NCBI GenBank assembly: GCA_045542075.1
Contig: JAZQKI010000038.1
Span: forward strand, 1-28,254
DNA from: SVTX01 sp045542075
GTDB taxonomy: Bacteria > Bacillota > Clostridia > Oscillospirales > CAG-272
Direction: 5' to 3'
Length of the DNA stretch: 28,254 nucleotides
Shown piece after piece: positions 8,171-15,419 of the stretch. A model generated the notes under the pieces. The model had not been told where the DNA came from and did no database searches. It saw only the letters and a program-made list of their open reading frames with translations. Position 1 is the first letter of the stretch. Every line of letters starts with the position of its first letter. A program made the translations under genes and the position numbers.

Positions 8171-8232
8171 AAGTGAGGTTCTCACCTCATCCGTCGCTGC
8201 GGCGACACCTTTATCACCGGGAAAAGCTGATA
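8171..8232 (-). repeat. Palindromic interspersed repeat, copy A
   Basis: Between tex and the RsuA gene. Read on the reverse strand it contains GTCGCCGCAGCGAC, a hairpin GTCGC/GCGAC, followed by GGATGAGGTGAGAACCTCAC, which forms a second hairpin. The ending ATGAGGTG is shared with copy B at 9084. From memory, it resembles a palindromic repeat common between genes of gut Clostridia (GGGGAAGCTGTCGCC...GGCGACTGATGAGGTG). The assignment is by pattern only. Confidence 0.5.
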
Positions 8233-8244
8233 AACCGTCTGTCC

Positions 8245-8994
8245 CTAATTCTGTGGGCCCTTGTGCTTTTCAAGGCTTTCAGCGGGAATTTTAGACGCAC
8301 GGCTCTCAAGTGAGGCCTGTTCTTTGTCCGTCAGATATCTCCATTCGCCGCGGGCGAGTGTAGTGTCAAGCCTGACCTCACCAAAGGTCACGCGCTCAAG
8401 ATAGGTTATCTGATTGTTTACGGCTATTGCCATAAGCTTTATCTGGTGGTATTTGCCCTCGGTGAGAGTTATATACCCCTCGCGTTCCCCGATCATTTCA
8501 ACGCGGCAGGGCGTGGTGAAATATCCTCCGATGTCGACACCGCTCTCAAGACTTTGCACATCCGCCTCGGACACGGGAAATTTAGTTGTAAATCTGTATT
8601 TTTTATCAACATGATTTTTGGGTGACAGAAGCTTGTGCGCGAGCGGGCCGTTGTTTGTCAGTATCATAAGCCCTAACGTATTTTTGTCAAGTCTGCCACA
8701 TGGGAAAAGCCCGATCCTTTGCAATTCGTCGGGCAGGAGCGTAAGTACGGTCGGAGCAAGCTTGTCGTCTGTCGCGCTGACATATCCCTCGGGCTTGTTG
8801 AGCATAATATAGGTAAACTCGCGGTATATTATTTTCTGACCGTTGTAGCACACCTCGTCCTTGGTTGGATCAATGTGACCGCTTGAGCGACGCGTGACTG
8901 TGCCGTTTACCGTAATTTGTCCGTTTTTAGCCGCTTTTGCCGACTCTGTTCGGGTTAAAGCTCCCGCATCGGAAAGGAATTTGTCAAGTCGCAT
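8245..8994 (-). CDS. rsuA: RsuA-family pseudouridine synthase
   Basis: Isomerises a uridine to pseudouridine in rRNA, most likely 16S rRNA if truly RsuA. The start is the ATG at 8994 (MRLDKFLSDAG), preceded by AAAGGGGAG; an upstream in-frame extension has no support. The 249-residue product has an N-terminal S4 RNA-binding domain (about 1-50, RLDKFLSDAG and GQITVNGTV), then the catalytic domain with MLNKPEGYVSAT (64-75), GRLDKNTLGLMIL with the catalytic Asp103, and the family-specific GKYHQIKLM. RsuA, RluB, RluE and RluF share these motifs, so the target base is not certain. It has its own promoter and lies between two repeat copies. Confidence 0.9.
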   Translation of the reverse strand: MRLDKFLSDAGALTRTESAKAAKNGQITVNGTVTRRSSGHIDPTKDEVCYNGQKIIYREFTYIMLNKPEGYVSATDDKLAPTVLTLLPDELQRIGLFPCGRLDKNTLGLMILTNNGPLAHKLLSPKNHVDKKYRFTTKFPVSEADVQSLESGVDIGGYFTTPCRVEMIGEREGYITLTEGKYHQIKLMAIAVNNQITYLERVTFGEVRLDTTLARGEWRYLTDKEQASLESRASKIPAESLEKHKGPQN

Positions 8995-9030
8995 CTGTGC
9001 TCCCCTTTCTCTTAGAAATAAATACATTTT

Positions 9031-9059
9031 ATTATAACATATTTTTGAAGATTTGTAAA
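9031..9059 (-). promoter_or_regulatory. Promoter of the RsuA-family gene
   Basis: On the reverse strand TTTACA (9054-9059), 17-nt spacer, TATAAT (9031-9036), 37 nt before the chosen ATG. Confidence 0.75.
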
Positions 9060-9083
9060 GTAGATTTCACACGGTTTTTGCAA

Positions 9084-9150
9084 AAAAGAGGCTTCCCCTT
9101 GAGGGGAAGCTGTTGCGTGTCGCTTTGCATAAACACGGCTTATGAGGTGT
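9084..9150 (+). repeat. Palindromic interspersed repeat, copy B (decayed)
   Basis: Contains GGCTTCCCCTTGAGGGGAAGC, of which GCTTCCCC/GGGGAAGC is a perfect hairpin, followed by CTGTTGCG and, 30 nt on, TATGAGGTG. This keeps the two conserved ends of the repeat family seen in copy A, while the middle GTCGCC hairpin has degraded. It lies just beyond the stop codon of the hydroxyacid dehydrogenase and could also act as its transcript-end hairpin. Confidence 0.55.
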
Positions 9151-9154
9151 TACA

Positions 9155-10105
9155 TCACACCACTCTGTTTCTCTTTTTTCCGTTCATAAAAGCCTGAATA
9201 TTCTTCATGACCTCGTCGCGGCAACGGACCCTTGCCTCGTACGCACCCCATGACATATGAGGGGTAAAGCATACGTTAGGATATCCTGAGATCCTTGTGT
9301 ATGGATGGTCTGCTCCAAACGGCTCCTTGGAATAGACGTCAACGCCAAGTCCGCCGAGCCTTCCGCTCTCTATCGCATCTGCCAAAGCAGCCTCGTCGGC
9401 AACAAGTCCGCGCGCCATGTTGACAAATATCGCGTCGGGCTTCATAGACTTTATTCTCTGCTCGCTTATGAGGTTCTTCGTGTCGGGAGTCAGGGGTGTG
9501 TGTACCGTGATAATATCAGCCTCACGGCAAAGTGTATCTATATCAACACACTCTACGTCAGATGTGGGCGTTCTTTTATTGACTATCACCCTGCAACCGA
9601 GCGCTTCTGCGACTCTGCCGACCTGAGAGCCTATATTTCCATAACCAACAATGCCCCAGGTCTTGCCGCATATTTCGTGATATACGGGGGTGAGCATATT
9701 TGCAACTCCACCGCGGGTATAGCTGCCGTCAGCTACCGCCTCTCTGTACTCATTCAAGTGTGATACGAGACTCAGTACCATAGCAACGGTTATCTGCGCA
9801 ACACTCTGGGACGAGTATCCCACCACATTGCACACGGCAATTCCTCTGCTTCTGCAGTATTCCGTGTCGATATTGTCATAGCCCGTCGCCATAATGCAGA
9901 TGAGCTTCAGATTTTTACATTCCGACAAATTGTGCGCGCCGACCTTGACCTTATTTATGATTATTACATCTGCGTCTTCCGCATTCTGCGAGACCTCGTC
10001 GGGCGATGTGTTGTTTTGATATACCGTCAGCTCTCCGAGCTTTTCAAATACGGTCAGATCCATATCCCCGCCGAGAGTGGACGCATCAAGTATTTTTATT
10101 TTCAT
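9155..10105 (-). CDS. D-2-hydroxyacid dehydrogenase (glycerate/hydroxypyruvate reductase-like)
   Basis: NAD(P)-dependent reduction of a 2-oxoacid such as hydroxypyruvate, glyoxylate or pyruvate. The 316-residue product has the two-domain layout of the family: TGYDNID (74-80), the Rossmann motif GYGNIG (154-159), and the catalytic triad Arg232 in VNMARG, Glu261 in SKEPFG and His283 in TPHMSWGAYEAR. The residues after the second Rossmann strand read VNKRT, without the usual acidic residue that selects NAD, so NADP(H) use is possible. The ATG at 10105 is preferred to the one at 10117, whose AAAGGA ribosome site directly abuts the codon. With glyA nearby a link to serine/glycerate metabolism is possible, but substrate is undetermined. 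Confidence 0.88.
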   Translation of the reverse strand: MKIKILDASTLGGDMDLTVFEKLGELTVYQNNTSPDEVSQNAEDADVIIINKVKVGAHNLSECKNLKLICIMATGYDNIDTEYCRSRGIAVCNVVGYSSQSVAQITVAMVLSLVSHLNEYREAVADGSYTRGGVANMLTPVYHEICGKTWGIVGYGNIGSQVGRVAEALGCRVIVNKRTPTSDVECVDIDTLCREADIITVHTPLTPDTKNLISEQRIKSMKPDAIFVNMARGLVADEAALADAIESGRLGGLGVDVYSKEPFGADHPYTRISGYPNVCFTPHMSWGAYEARVRCRDEVMKNIQAFMNGKKRNRVV

Positions 10106-10136
10106 ATCCGTGACCATTCCTTTGATTCAATATAAC

Positions 10137-10170
10137 AAAACCGAAGGTATTATCCTTCGGTTTTTGTTAT
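10137..10170 (-). terminator. Terminator after the small membrane protein gene
   Basis: Perfect stem AACCGAAGG/CCTTCGGTT (10139-10162) with loop TATTAT. On the reverse strand it is followed by TTTTGTTATA, shortly after the stop codon at 10175. Confidence 0.8.
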
Positions 10171-10174
10171 TGGA

Positions 10175-10375
10175 TTATTCGATAATCTCAATGACGTCCT
10201 CTTCGGAAAGCTTTTCGTCTATAAGATCTTCAACTGTCTCCTCAATAAGCTTGCTGTTCTTCTTCTTTCTGAAATAAAGAACAACCGCAACGATAGCTGC
10301 AATAGCAGCCAAAACACCCAAAACGATAAGAACTATCTTAAGTGTGCTTGTCTTTTTCTTTTCAACTACTGTCAT
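10175..10375 (-). CDS. Small single-pass membrane protein of unknown function
   Basis: A 66-residue product starting at the ATG at 10375, with AAGGAGGG at 7-8 nt, an excellent ribosome site. Residues 1-9 are hydrophilic (TVVEKKKTS), 11-34 form one strongly hydrophobic helix (IVLIVLGVLAAIAAIVAVVLY), then a positive cluster (RKKK) and a very acidic tail rich in Glu, Asp and Ile. The positive cluster after the helix suggests the acidic tail is cytoplasmic, with the N-terminus outside. A perfect consensus promoter and a clean terminator surround it, so it is probably a highly expressed single gene. I do not recognise the family. Confidence 0.78.
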   Translation of the reverse strand: MTVVEKKKTSTLKIVLIVLGVLAAIAAIVAVVLYFRKKKNSKLIEETVEDLIDEKLSEEDVIEIIE

Positions 10376-10418
10376 TTCTTTACCCTCCTTGAAAATCAGT
10401 ATATTTTCTATCACTTTA

Positions 10419-10447
10419 ATTATACATCATGCTTTTTTTGTTGTCAA
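10419..10447 (-). promoter_or_regulatory. Consensus promoter of the small membrane protein gene
   Basis: On the reverse strand TTGACA (10442-10447), exactly 17 nt, TATAAT (10419-10424); both hexamers are perfect. Confidence 0.88.
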
Positions 10448-10456
10448 TAGTTTAGT

Positions 10457-11332
10457 TTAATAAAATTTGCAAATTTCTTCAATTTTCAGCGCGCAATTTT
10501 GCGGTGCTGTGTTCTCTGCCTGCCATTTTTCCAAAAGGTGTCTCAACGATCCGTCAAAAGCGGCGGCACTCTCCATTTTCGTTGTCCAGATAACATTTCC
10601 GACAGGAAAATGCTCCGGGCAGGATCCCATTGAGCGCTTTGCGTTTTCATCCTGCATTTCAAGTAATATGCCGAGTGATATCTCATCAGAGTCCAGAATC
10701 GAAATCATCTCCGGTGCCATTCGGTCGATGCTTACCAACACCAAAGCTTCGGGCAGCAAATTACACGCCTTGAGATATCTGAACGCGCCAAGAGTTATTT
10801 GAGACGGGCAGTCTGCGATTATCACAAGCCGTCGGGATGAGCCTACACACTTCTGCGCCTCCTCGCGAAGCTCTTGTATAAGCAGCATATTTTCCTCGCT
10901 CTCACTTAGCTTATATCCGTCGGCAAGCTTCTCTCTTGCAAGAGCCACGTGGTACTTGTCGGGTACCACAAGGGCTGTCGCTTTACTTATATTTACAACG
11001 CCTCTGAACTTATCTGCGTAAGCAATTTTGACGGTGAGGACAGGATCGGGGGCTCTCACATCATCGCGCTCACCGTAAAACCTTTTCCATAAGTCCGCGG
11101 GAGAGTTTCTTGATATATCAATACTCTCTCCCAACAGCTCGGACACGGCACGGTTTACGTCCTTGTAAAAGCCGCTGCCTGAAAAGCTCACAAGTGTTCG
11201 GCACAGCTCCCTGAATCTCTCATAATCCGAGGAGTTTTTGCCTATGTAGCGTCTGTCCGCGCCGCATATCTCAAGAATACGCGGTATATCTTCAAGCCTG
11301 TCGCAAAGATATTCATATATGTTGCTATGCAC
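10457..11332 (-). CDS. Uncharacterised protein, weakly similar to uronate isomerase
   Basis: A 291-residue cytoplasmic protein. The start is taken as the GTG at 11332, which has an AAAGGGGGTG ribosome site 6-7 nt upstream; the ATG at 11368 lies at the promoter. By eye, residues about 22-90 resemble UxaC: ICGADRRYIG, then SFSGSGFYKDVNRAVSELLG and ADLWKRF correspond in order and spacing to RCGVSEEYITG, PRFVGNPTYEWIHLDLWRRF and EEIWEE of Thermotoga UxaC. Residues about 128-160 (HVALAREKLADGYKLSESEEN) resemble a later UxaC segment. The DPHNHL metal-binding motif of active uronate isomerases is missing. Thus either a divergent or reduced relative with another role, or a chance likeness. Single gene. 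Confidence 0.6.
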   Translation of the reverse strand: MHSNIYEYLCDRLEDIPRILEICGADRRYIGKNSSDYERFRELCRTLVSFSGSGFYKDVNRAVSELLGESIDISRNSPADLWKRFYGERDDVRAPDPVLTVKIAYADKFRGVVNISKATALVVPDKYHVALAREKLADGYKLSESEENMLLIQELREEAQKCVGSSRRLVIIADCPSQITLGAFRYLKACNLLPEALVLVSIDRMAPEMISILDSDEISLGILLEMQDENAKRSMGSCPEHFPVGNVIWTTKMESAAAFDGSLRHLLEKWQAENTAPQNCALKIEEICKFY

Positions 11333-11354
11333 AAAAACACCCCCTTTTTGTACT

Positions 11355-11383
11355 ATTTTAACACACATTCAGACAGTTTTCAA
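11355..11383 (-). promoter_or_regulatory. Promoter of the uronate-isomerase-like gene
   Basis: On the reverse strand TTGAAA (11378-11383), 17-nt spacer, TAAAAT (11355-11360). It supports the GTG start at 11332. Confidence 0.7.
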
Positions 11384-11468
11384 GGTCAAAAATAAATTTT
11401 CAAAATCTATATACAAATTCAAAAAAATGTGTTAAAATGAATTATAAAGACCTTTTGGGAGGGATATT

Positions 11469-12287
11469 ATGTTATTCTGCGATTACCACATTCACAGCGC
11501 ATATTCCTTTGACGGCGATCCGTCCGCGACCCCCATTGCCATTTGCGAGGAGGCTATACGCAAGGGTATTACCGATATTGCGATCACCGACCACCTCGAA
11601 GCAAACTCCGACGCAGAGGGTCTCTACCCTCCATATAATGCCAAAGCCGCATACGAAGCCATTATGCACGCAAGGGAGATTTTCGGCAAGCGGCTTAATA
11701 TTGCTTACGGCATAGAAATAGGTCAGGCAAACCAATATCCTGAGGTGGCAAACAGCCTTCTTGCCGAGTTTCCGTTTGAGTTCGTTCTCGCCTCGGTCCA
11801 CAGCCTGAGAGGTATGCAGGATTTTTACTATCTGGACTATCCGTCAATACCCGAGCAGGAGATAAAAAGGCTTTATTTCGCTTATCTTGACGAGGTTATA
11901 GAGAACATAAATACTCTTGACAGAGTAAGCTCTATAGCACACATAACGTATCCCCACAGATATATGGCTCAGGCGGGTATACCGTTTGACGCGTCTCATT
12001 TTTCCGACAAGCTTGCAGAGGTATTCTCTCTTATGATCTCCCGTGAGATCGCGCTTGAGATAAATTCCTCCACCCACGCAAAAGGACTTGGATTCACTAT
12101 GCCGTCAAAAGACATTCTCGCCCTTTACAGAGAGTGCGGCGGCAGACTCATCACGCTTGGTAGCGATGCTCATTCCACGTCAGCTATGGGCGGCTCTGTC
12201 CCCTATGCCGCAGAGCTTGTAAAATCCTTGGGATTTGATAGTGCTATGGTTATAAGGAACTCGCAAAAAGAACTTATAAAACTTTAA
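11469..12287 (+). CDS. PHP-domain phosphatase, histidinol-phosphatase (HisJ/HisK) family
   Basis: Metal-dependent phosphoesterase of the polymerase-and-histidinol-phosphatase superfamily. The 272-residue product shows the ordered metal-binding motifs: DYHIHSAYSFDG (5-16), ITDHLE (about 40-45), GIEIG (about 80), ASVHS (about 108), IAHITYPHRY (about 156) and GSDAHS near residue 231. A GGGAGG site lies close before the ATG. In histidine biosynthesis the family dephosphorylates histidinol phosphate, but there are no other his genes here and PHP paralogs are common in Clostridia, so the substrate is open. The MutS-like gene follows after 18 nt, indicating an operon. Confidence 0.87.
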   Translation: MLFCDYHIHSAYSFDGDPSATPIAICEEAIRKGITDIAITDHLEANSDAEGLYPPYNAKAAYEAIMHAREIFGKRLNIAYGIEIGQANQYPEVANSLLAEFPFEFVLASVHSLRGMQDFYYLDYPSIPEQEIKRLYFAYLDEVIENINTLDRVSSIAHITYPHRYMAQAGIPFDASHFSDKLAEVFSLMISREIALEINSSTHAKGLGFTMPSKDILALYRECGGRLITLGSDAHSTSAMGGSVPYAAELVKSLGFDSAMVIRNSQKELIKL

Positions 12288-12305
12288 CTTGAAAGGACAC
12301 ACACA

Positions 12306-13916
12306 ATGGATCTGTCGAATTTCAGTCTTATATATCCAAGTGAACAGTCAAAGCAGGATCATCTTTCGGGAAAGAAGCTTCCCGATATTGATATGTACAC
12401 TCTCCAGGAGCTTGGACTGCTCGAAATATTTGAGTTGAAAAGCTCTGATCTCTCGGATTATTTTACTACCGACATATCGGTAATGCAATACCGCATGGAA
12501 ATCTTCCGCGATATGATGGATAACCCCATAATATCCGAGACCTTTAACAAGGTCATTCCCGTGGTTCAGGATATCACCGAGCTTCGCCGTCTTGAAGCGG
12601 ATAGCGGAAACGCGGATGATTATCTGTCAAGCATTACGGAGATAGAGCTTTATATATCCTGCGTTGATATTCTGAACGAGGGACTATCGAAGGCTCGCGA
12701 CAACGTAAAGAGCGAGGCATTCAAAAATCTCGCTCAGAGAGTCTCAGAGCTTGCGGAATCAGAATATTACTCTGAGCTTAACAAAAAGCTCTCCGAGCTT
12801 ACCCGCAGAGTGCGTGAGATAAAGAGCGTAACGGTTGGTGTTAACCTTGACTCACAGCTCCGCCCCGAATACGCGGGCGTCTTGTCGGTCAACTCTCAGC
12901 CCTTCAAATCAGGAGACGCGCTTGACAAGATCCTACGCCTCAACTTCAAGGATGACGAATACACCTGCATAGCCAACCTCGTTCCCTTCTCCAAAAAGCA
13001 GTCGGACAATCAGAAGACCGCAATGTCCAACGCATTTAATGCCGCAATAAACGACGTTTATAAATCCTCGCTCCGCTCGTGGAAAAAGATAGTTCAGTCT
13101 TACGTGCTTGAAAACACCGACTTTCTTATAGAGCTTCTGCCCGAGATAGAATTCGTAGTCAAGGGCGCGGCTTTGCTCTCCACATTGGAGCAGCGCGGAT
13201 TTGATCTTTGTGTTCCCGAGTTTGCCCCGCTCGACGATAGAAAATTTGTGGCGGACGAGCTTTACAATCCCGTTGTGGCGCTTAAACTCCCCGAGGGCGA
13301 GGAAATAGTTTCAAACGATATAAGCTTTACAAGTGACGATTCCCTTATATACGTTCTTACGGGTCCTAACCGCGGAGGTAAGTCTGTAATTACCTGCGCT
13401 ATAGGCATAGGCTTTGCGATGATGCAGCTCGGTATGTTCTTCCCCGCAAAGAGCGTGTGCGCAAGTCCCGCCGATGCTATCTTCACCCATTTCCCCACCG
13501 GTGCTGACGACACCATTGACAAGGGCCGTCTTGGTGAGGAGTGCGCGCGTCTGGTCGAAATATTTGACAACGTGACAAAATACAGTCTTGTTCTGCTTGA
13601 CGAGTCCCTCTCCTCAACAGGATCTTACGAGGGATCGTATATCGCCTCCGAGGTGCTTTCGGGATTTGCTATCGTAGGTTGCCGTTGTCTTTTCGCTACT
13701 CACCTACATGAGCTTGCGGCAGAAATCGACTCCATAAACGAGATCTCAAAGCAGCGTGGCGGTTCGCATATAGACACTCTTATTGCGGGCATCGATGATG
13801 GCAAGCGCTCGTTCAAGATATACCGCGCAAAGCCCGACGGAAAGAGCTACGCGCGAGATATTGCAAGCAGATACGGTCTTACGTTTGATAAGATAATAGA
13901 AAAGATTGAAAAATAA
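12306..13916 (+). CDS. MutS-like ATPase lacking the mismatch-recognition domain
   Basis: A 536-residue protein whose C-terminal third is a MutS domain V ATPase: Walker A TGPNRGGKS (352-360), the MutS-specific THFPTGADD segment (394-402), Walker B SLVLLDESLSSTG (427-439) and FATHLHEL (463-470). The first 330 residues are helical and resemble MutS core/lever domains, but the mismatch-binding domain I with its Phe-x-Glu motif is absent, as is the Smr nuclease of MutS2. It is therefore unlikely to be the canonical repair MutS. The ribosome site is GAAAGGACAC before the ATG. It is co-transcribed with the PHP phosphatase gene and followed by a strong terminator. Confidence 0.85.
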   Translation: MDLSNFSLIYPSEQSKQDHLSGKKLPDIDMYTLQELGLLEIFELKSSDLSDYFTTDISVMQYRMEIFRDMMDNPIISETFNKVIPVVQDITELRRLEADSGNADDYLSSITEIELYISCVDILNEGLSKARDNVKSEAFKNLAQRVSELAESEYYSELNKKLSELTRRVREIKSVTVGVNLDSQLRPEYAGVLSVNSQPFKSGDALDKILRLNFKDDEYTCIANLVPFSKKQSDNQKTAMSNAFNAAINDVYKSSLRSWKKIVQSYVLENTDFLIELLPEIEFVVKGAALLSTLEQRGFDLCVPEFAPLDDRKFVADELYNPVVALKLPEGEEIVSNDISFTSDDSLIYVLTGPNRGGKSVITCAIGIGFAMMQLGMFFPAKSVCASPADAIFTHFPTGADDTIDKGRLGEECARLVEIFDNVTKYSLVLLDESLSSTGSYEGSYIASEVLSGFAIVGCRCLFATHLHELAAEIDSINEISKQRGGSHIDTLIAGIDDGKRSFKIYRAKPDGKSYARDIASRYGLTFDKIIEKIEK

Positions 13917-13922
13917 ACCTCA

Positions 13923-13960
13923 AAAACGCCTTGTGCAGTCAGCACAAGGCGTTTTTTCTC
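13923..13960 (+). terminator. Two-way terminator after the MutS-like gene
   Basis: Stem AAAACGCCTTGTGC/GCACAAGGCGTTTT (13923-13955) with a 5-nt loop and T tract. It also has an A tract on its left, so it may serve the converging SLH gene. Confidence 0.93.
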
Positions 13961-15272
13961 AGTTCCCCGTTATAAGCATTGTTCTGCACAAAAGCTCTGC
14001 CATAACTCCTCTCGTTATGCTTCTGCCCGCCTCAATGCTTCCGTCTCCGCTTTGAATAACACCGAGGGCGTGCAGAGACACGACCGCTCTCTCCGACCAC
14101 GCGGGAATACTTGAAGCATCCGAAAATACAGGCTTGATCTCGGGCTCGGAATATCCGATTATATTACTCAATATTACTGCCGCCTCGGAAAGCTTTATAG
14201 TCTCGTCGGGACAGAAATATATCTCACCGTCCTTTTTCGTACCGCTGATATACCCCTTTGAGTATGCGATCGCAATATATCCCTTCATCTCGGGACGGAT
14301 ATCCTCGTCATCAAAAAATCCCGTGTCAGTCACGTCGGGGATGCTCTTTATTCCGAGCGCGGTCATTGCGGTAACTATAAACTCAGCTCTGCTGACCTCC
14401 ATCTCAGGTCTGAAATAAAAATAATCTCCAACCTGCACGCCGTTCATGATTCCATCCTCGGTGAGACTTATCGCGTAGGTATGTATATCACTGTCCGCAA
14501 GATCGCTGTACGTTATGGATACCGATGGCACGGATACCGTCACCGATACAGTTGTCGAGGCACTGTAATTTCCGTATTTATCACGGACTACGTACTCAAA
14601 CGAATCCTTGCCCGAGAAATTTTCTGACGGAATATAGACGTACGTACCGTAGTTTTTATCAACCATCTTTATTGAGCCATCCTCGGGGTATCTTACTATC
14701 TCAAATGTCAGCTCATCACCGTCGGGATCATATCCGCAAAGCACCCCCGACGCACTTATGTTTTTATGTGTTTCCATATTAAGAGATGCGTAAGATGCGT
14801 TGGAGGTCGAGGGGATGGAATTGGCTGAGCTTATAAGGTATATCTTGCATTCGTTTTCGTACGCACTGCCGTTTACACAAAAGCTGAAGCTTGCAAAATT
14901 CCCGAAACCGCCCGCCTCTGAAAAGGTCATTTTTGCTATATCATCTCCGGACAAGGTCTGTCCTTCCGTCATGGGCTGCGAGCCGCAGTACAGCGTTCCG
15001 CTTGTAGCTTCGGGAAGCTTTGTTATCCGAATACTGTCAATATCCGAAAGGTTCATGCCTTTCAAAAAGCTCTCCTCGGTGAAATTGAACGTCTGTCCCT
15101 TTATTCCTGCGACTCTCATATCCGTTTGCGCCGCAAGCACTCTCAGACCGTAGGATATAACGGATAAAGTCTCTCCCTCCGTTTTTCCCGCCGCAGACAC
15201 ACAAACGCATGCCGCAAATACGATCAGAGTCATTATCAATGAGCAGAAAAAAATTCTAAATAATCTTTTCAT
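13959..15272 (-). CDS. Secreted surface protein with Ig-like and three S-layer homology domains
   Basis: A 437-residue exported protein, predicted to attach to cell-wall polysaccharide. A signal peptide (MKRLFRIFFCSLIMTLIVFA, ending near the VSAAG site at about residue 28) leads to an N-terminal region of unknown fold, then a cadherin/Ig-like domain around residues 170-250 (GVLCGYDPDGDELTFEIV, GKDSFEYVVRDKYGNYS). Three SLH repeats fill the last 170 residues, seen as FRPEMEVSRAEFIVTAMTA, then AYSKGYISGTKKDGEIYFCP and PAWSERAVVSLHALGVIQ. A GGGAGGT site precedes the ATG. It has no enzymatic domain; a structural or adhesive role is inferred. It is alone in its transcription unit. Confidence 0.88.
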   Translation of the reverse strand: MKRLFRIFFCSLIMTLIVFAACVCVSAAGKTEGETLSVISYGLRVLAAQTDMRVAGIKGQTFNFTEESFLKGMNLSDIDSIRITKLPEATSGTLYCGSQPMTEGQTLSGDDIAKMTFSEAGGFGNFASFSFCVNGSAYENECKIYLISSANSIPSTSNASYASLNMETHKNISASGVLCGYDPDGDELTFEIVRYPEDGSIKMVDKNYGTYVYIPSENFSGKDSFEYVVRDKYGNYSASTTVSVTVSVPSVSITYSDLADSDIHTYAISLTEDGIMNGVQVGDYFYFRPEMEVSRAEFIVTAMTALGIKSIPDVTDTGFFDDEDIRPEMKGYIAIAYSKGYISGTKKDGEIYFCPDETIKLSEAAVILSNIIGYSEPEIKPVFSDASSIPAWSERAVVSLHALGVIQSGDGSIEAGRSITRGVMAELLCRTMLITGN

Positions 15273-15385
15273 AAAGACCTCCCAACAAATTCATTGATAT
15301 ATTATATTTTCCGTATTCACCAATTATTACGTAAAAACAGCTCAAATATTAACAAAACATTCTTATAATCCGCCGGAAAATATGC

Positions 15386-15391
15386 TATAAT
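15386..15391 (+). promoter_or_regulatory. Probable -10 box of the RluA-family operon
   Basis: TATAAT at 15386-15391, 28 nt before the start codon. The -35 region at the proper distance (TTATAA) is poor. Confidence 0.4.
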
Positions 15392-15419
15392 GAATGTATC
15401 GTTACAGAAGGAGGATATT

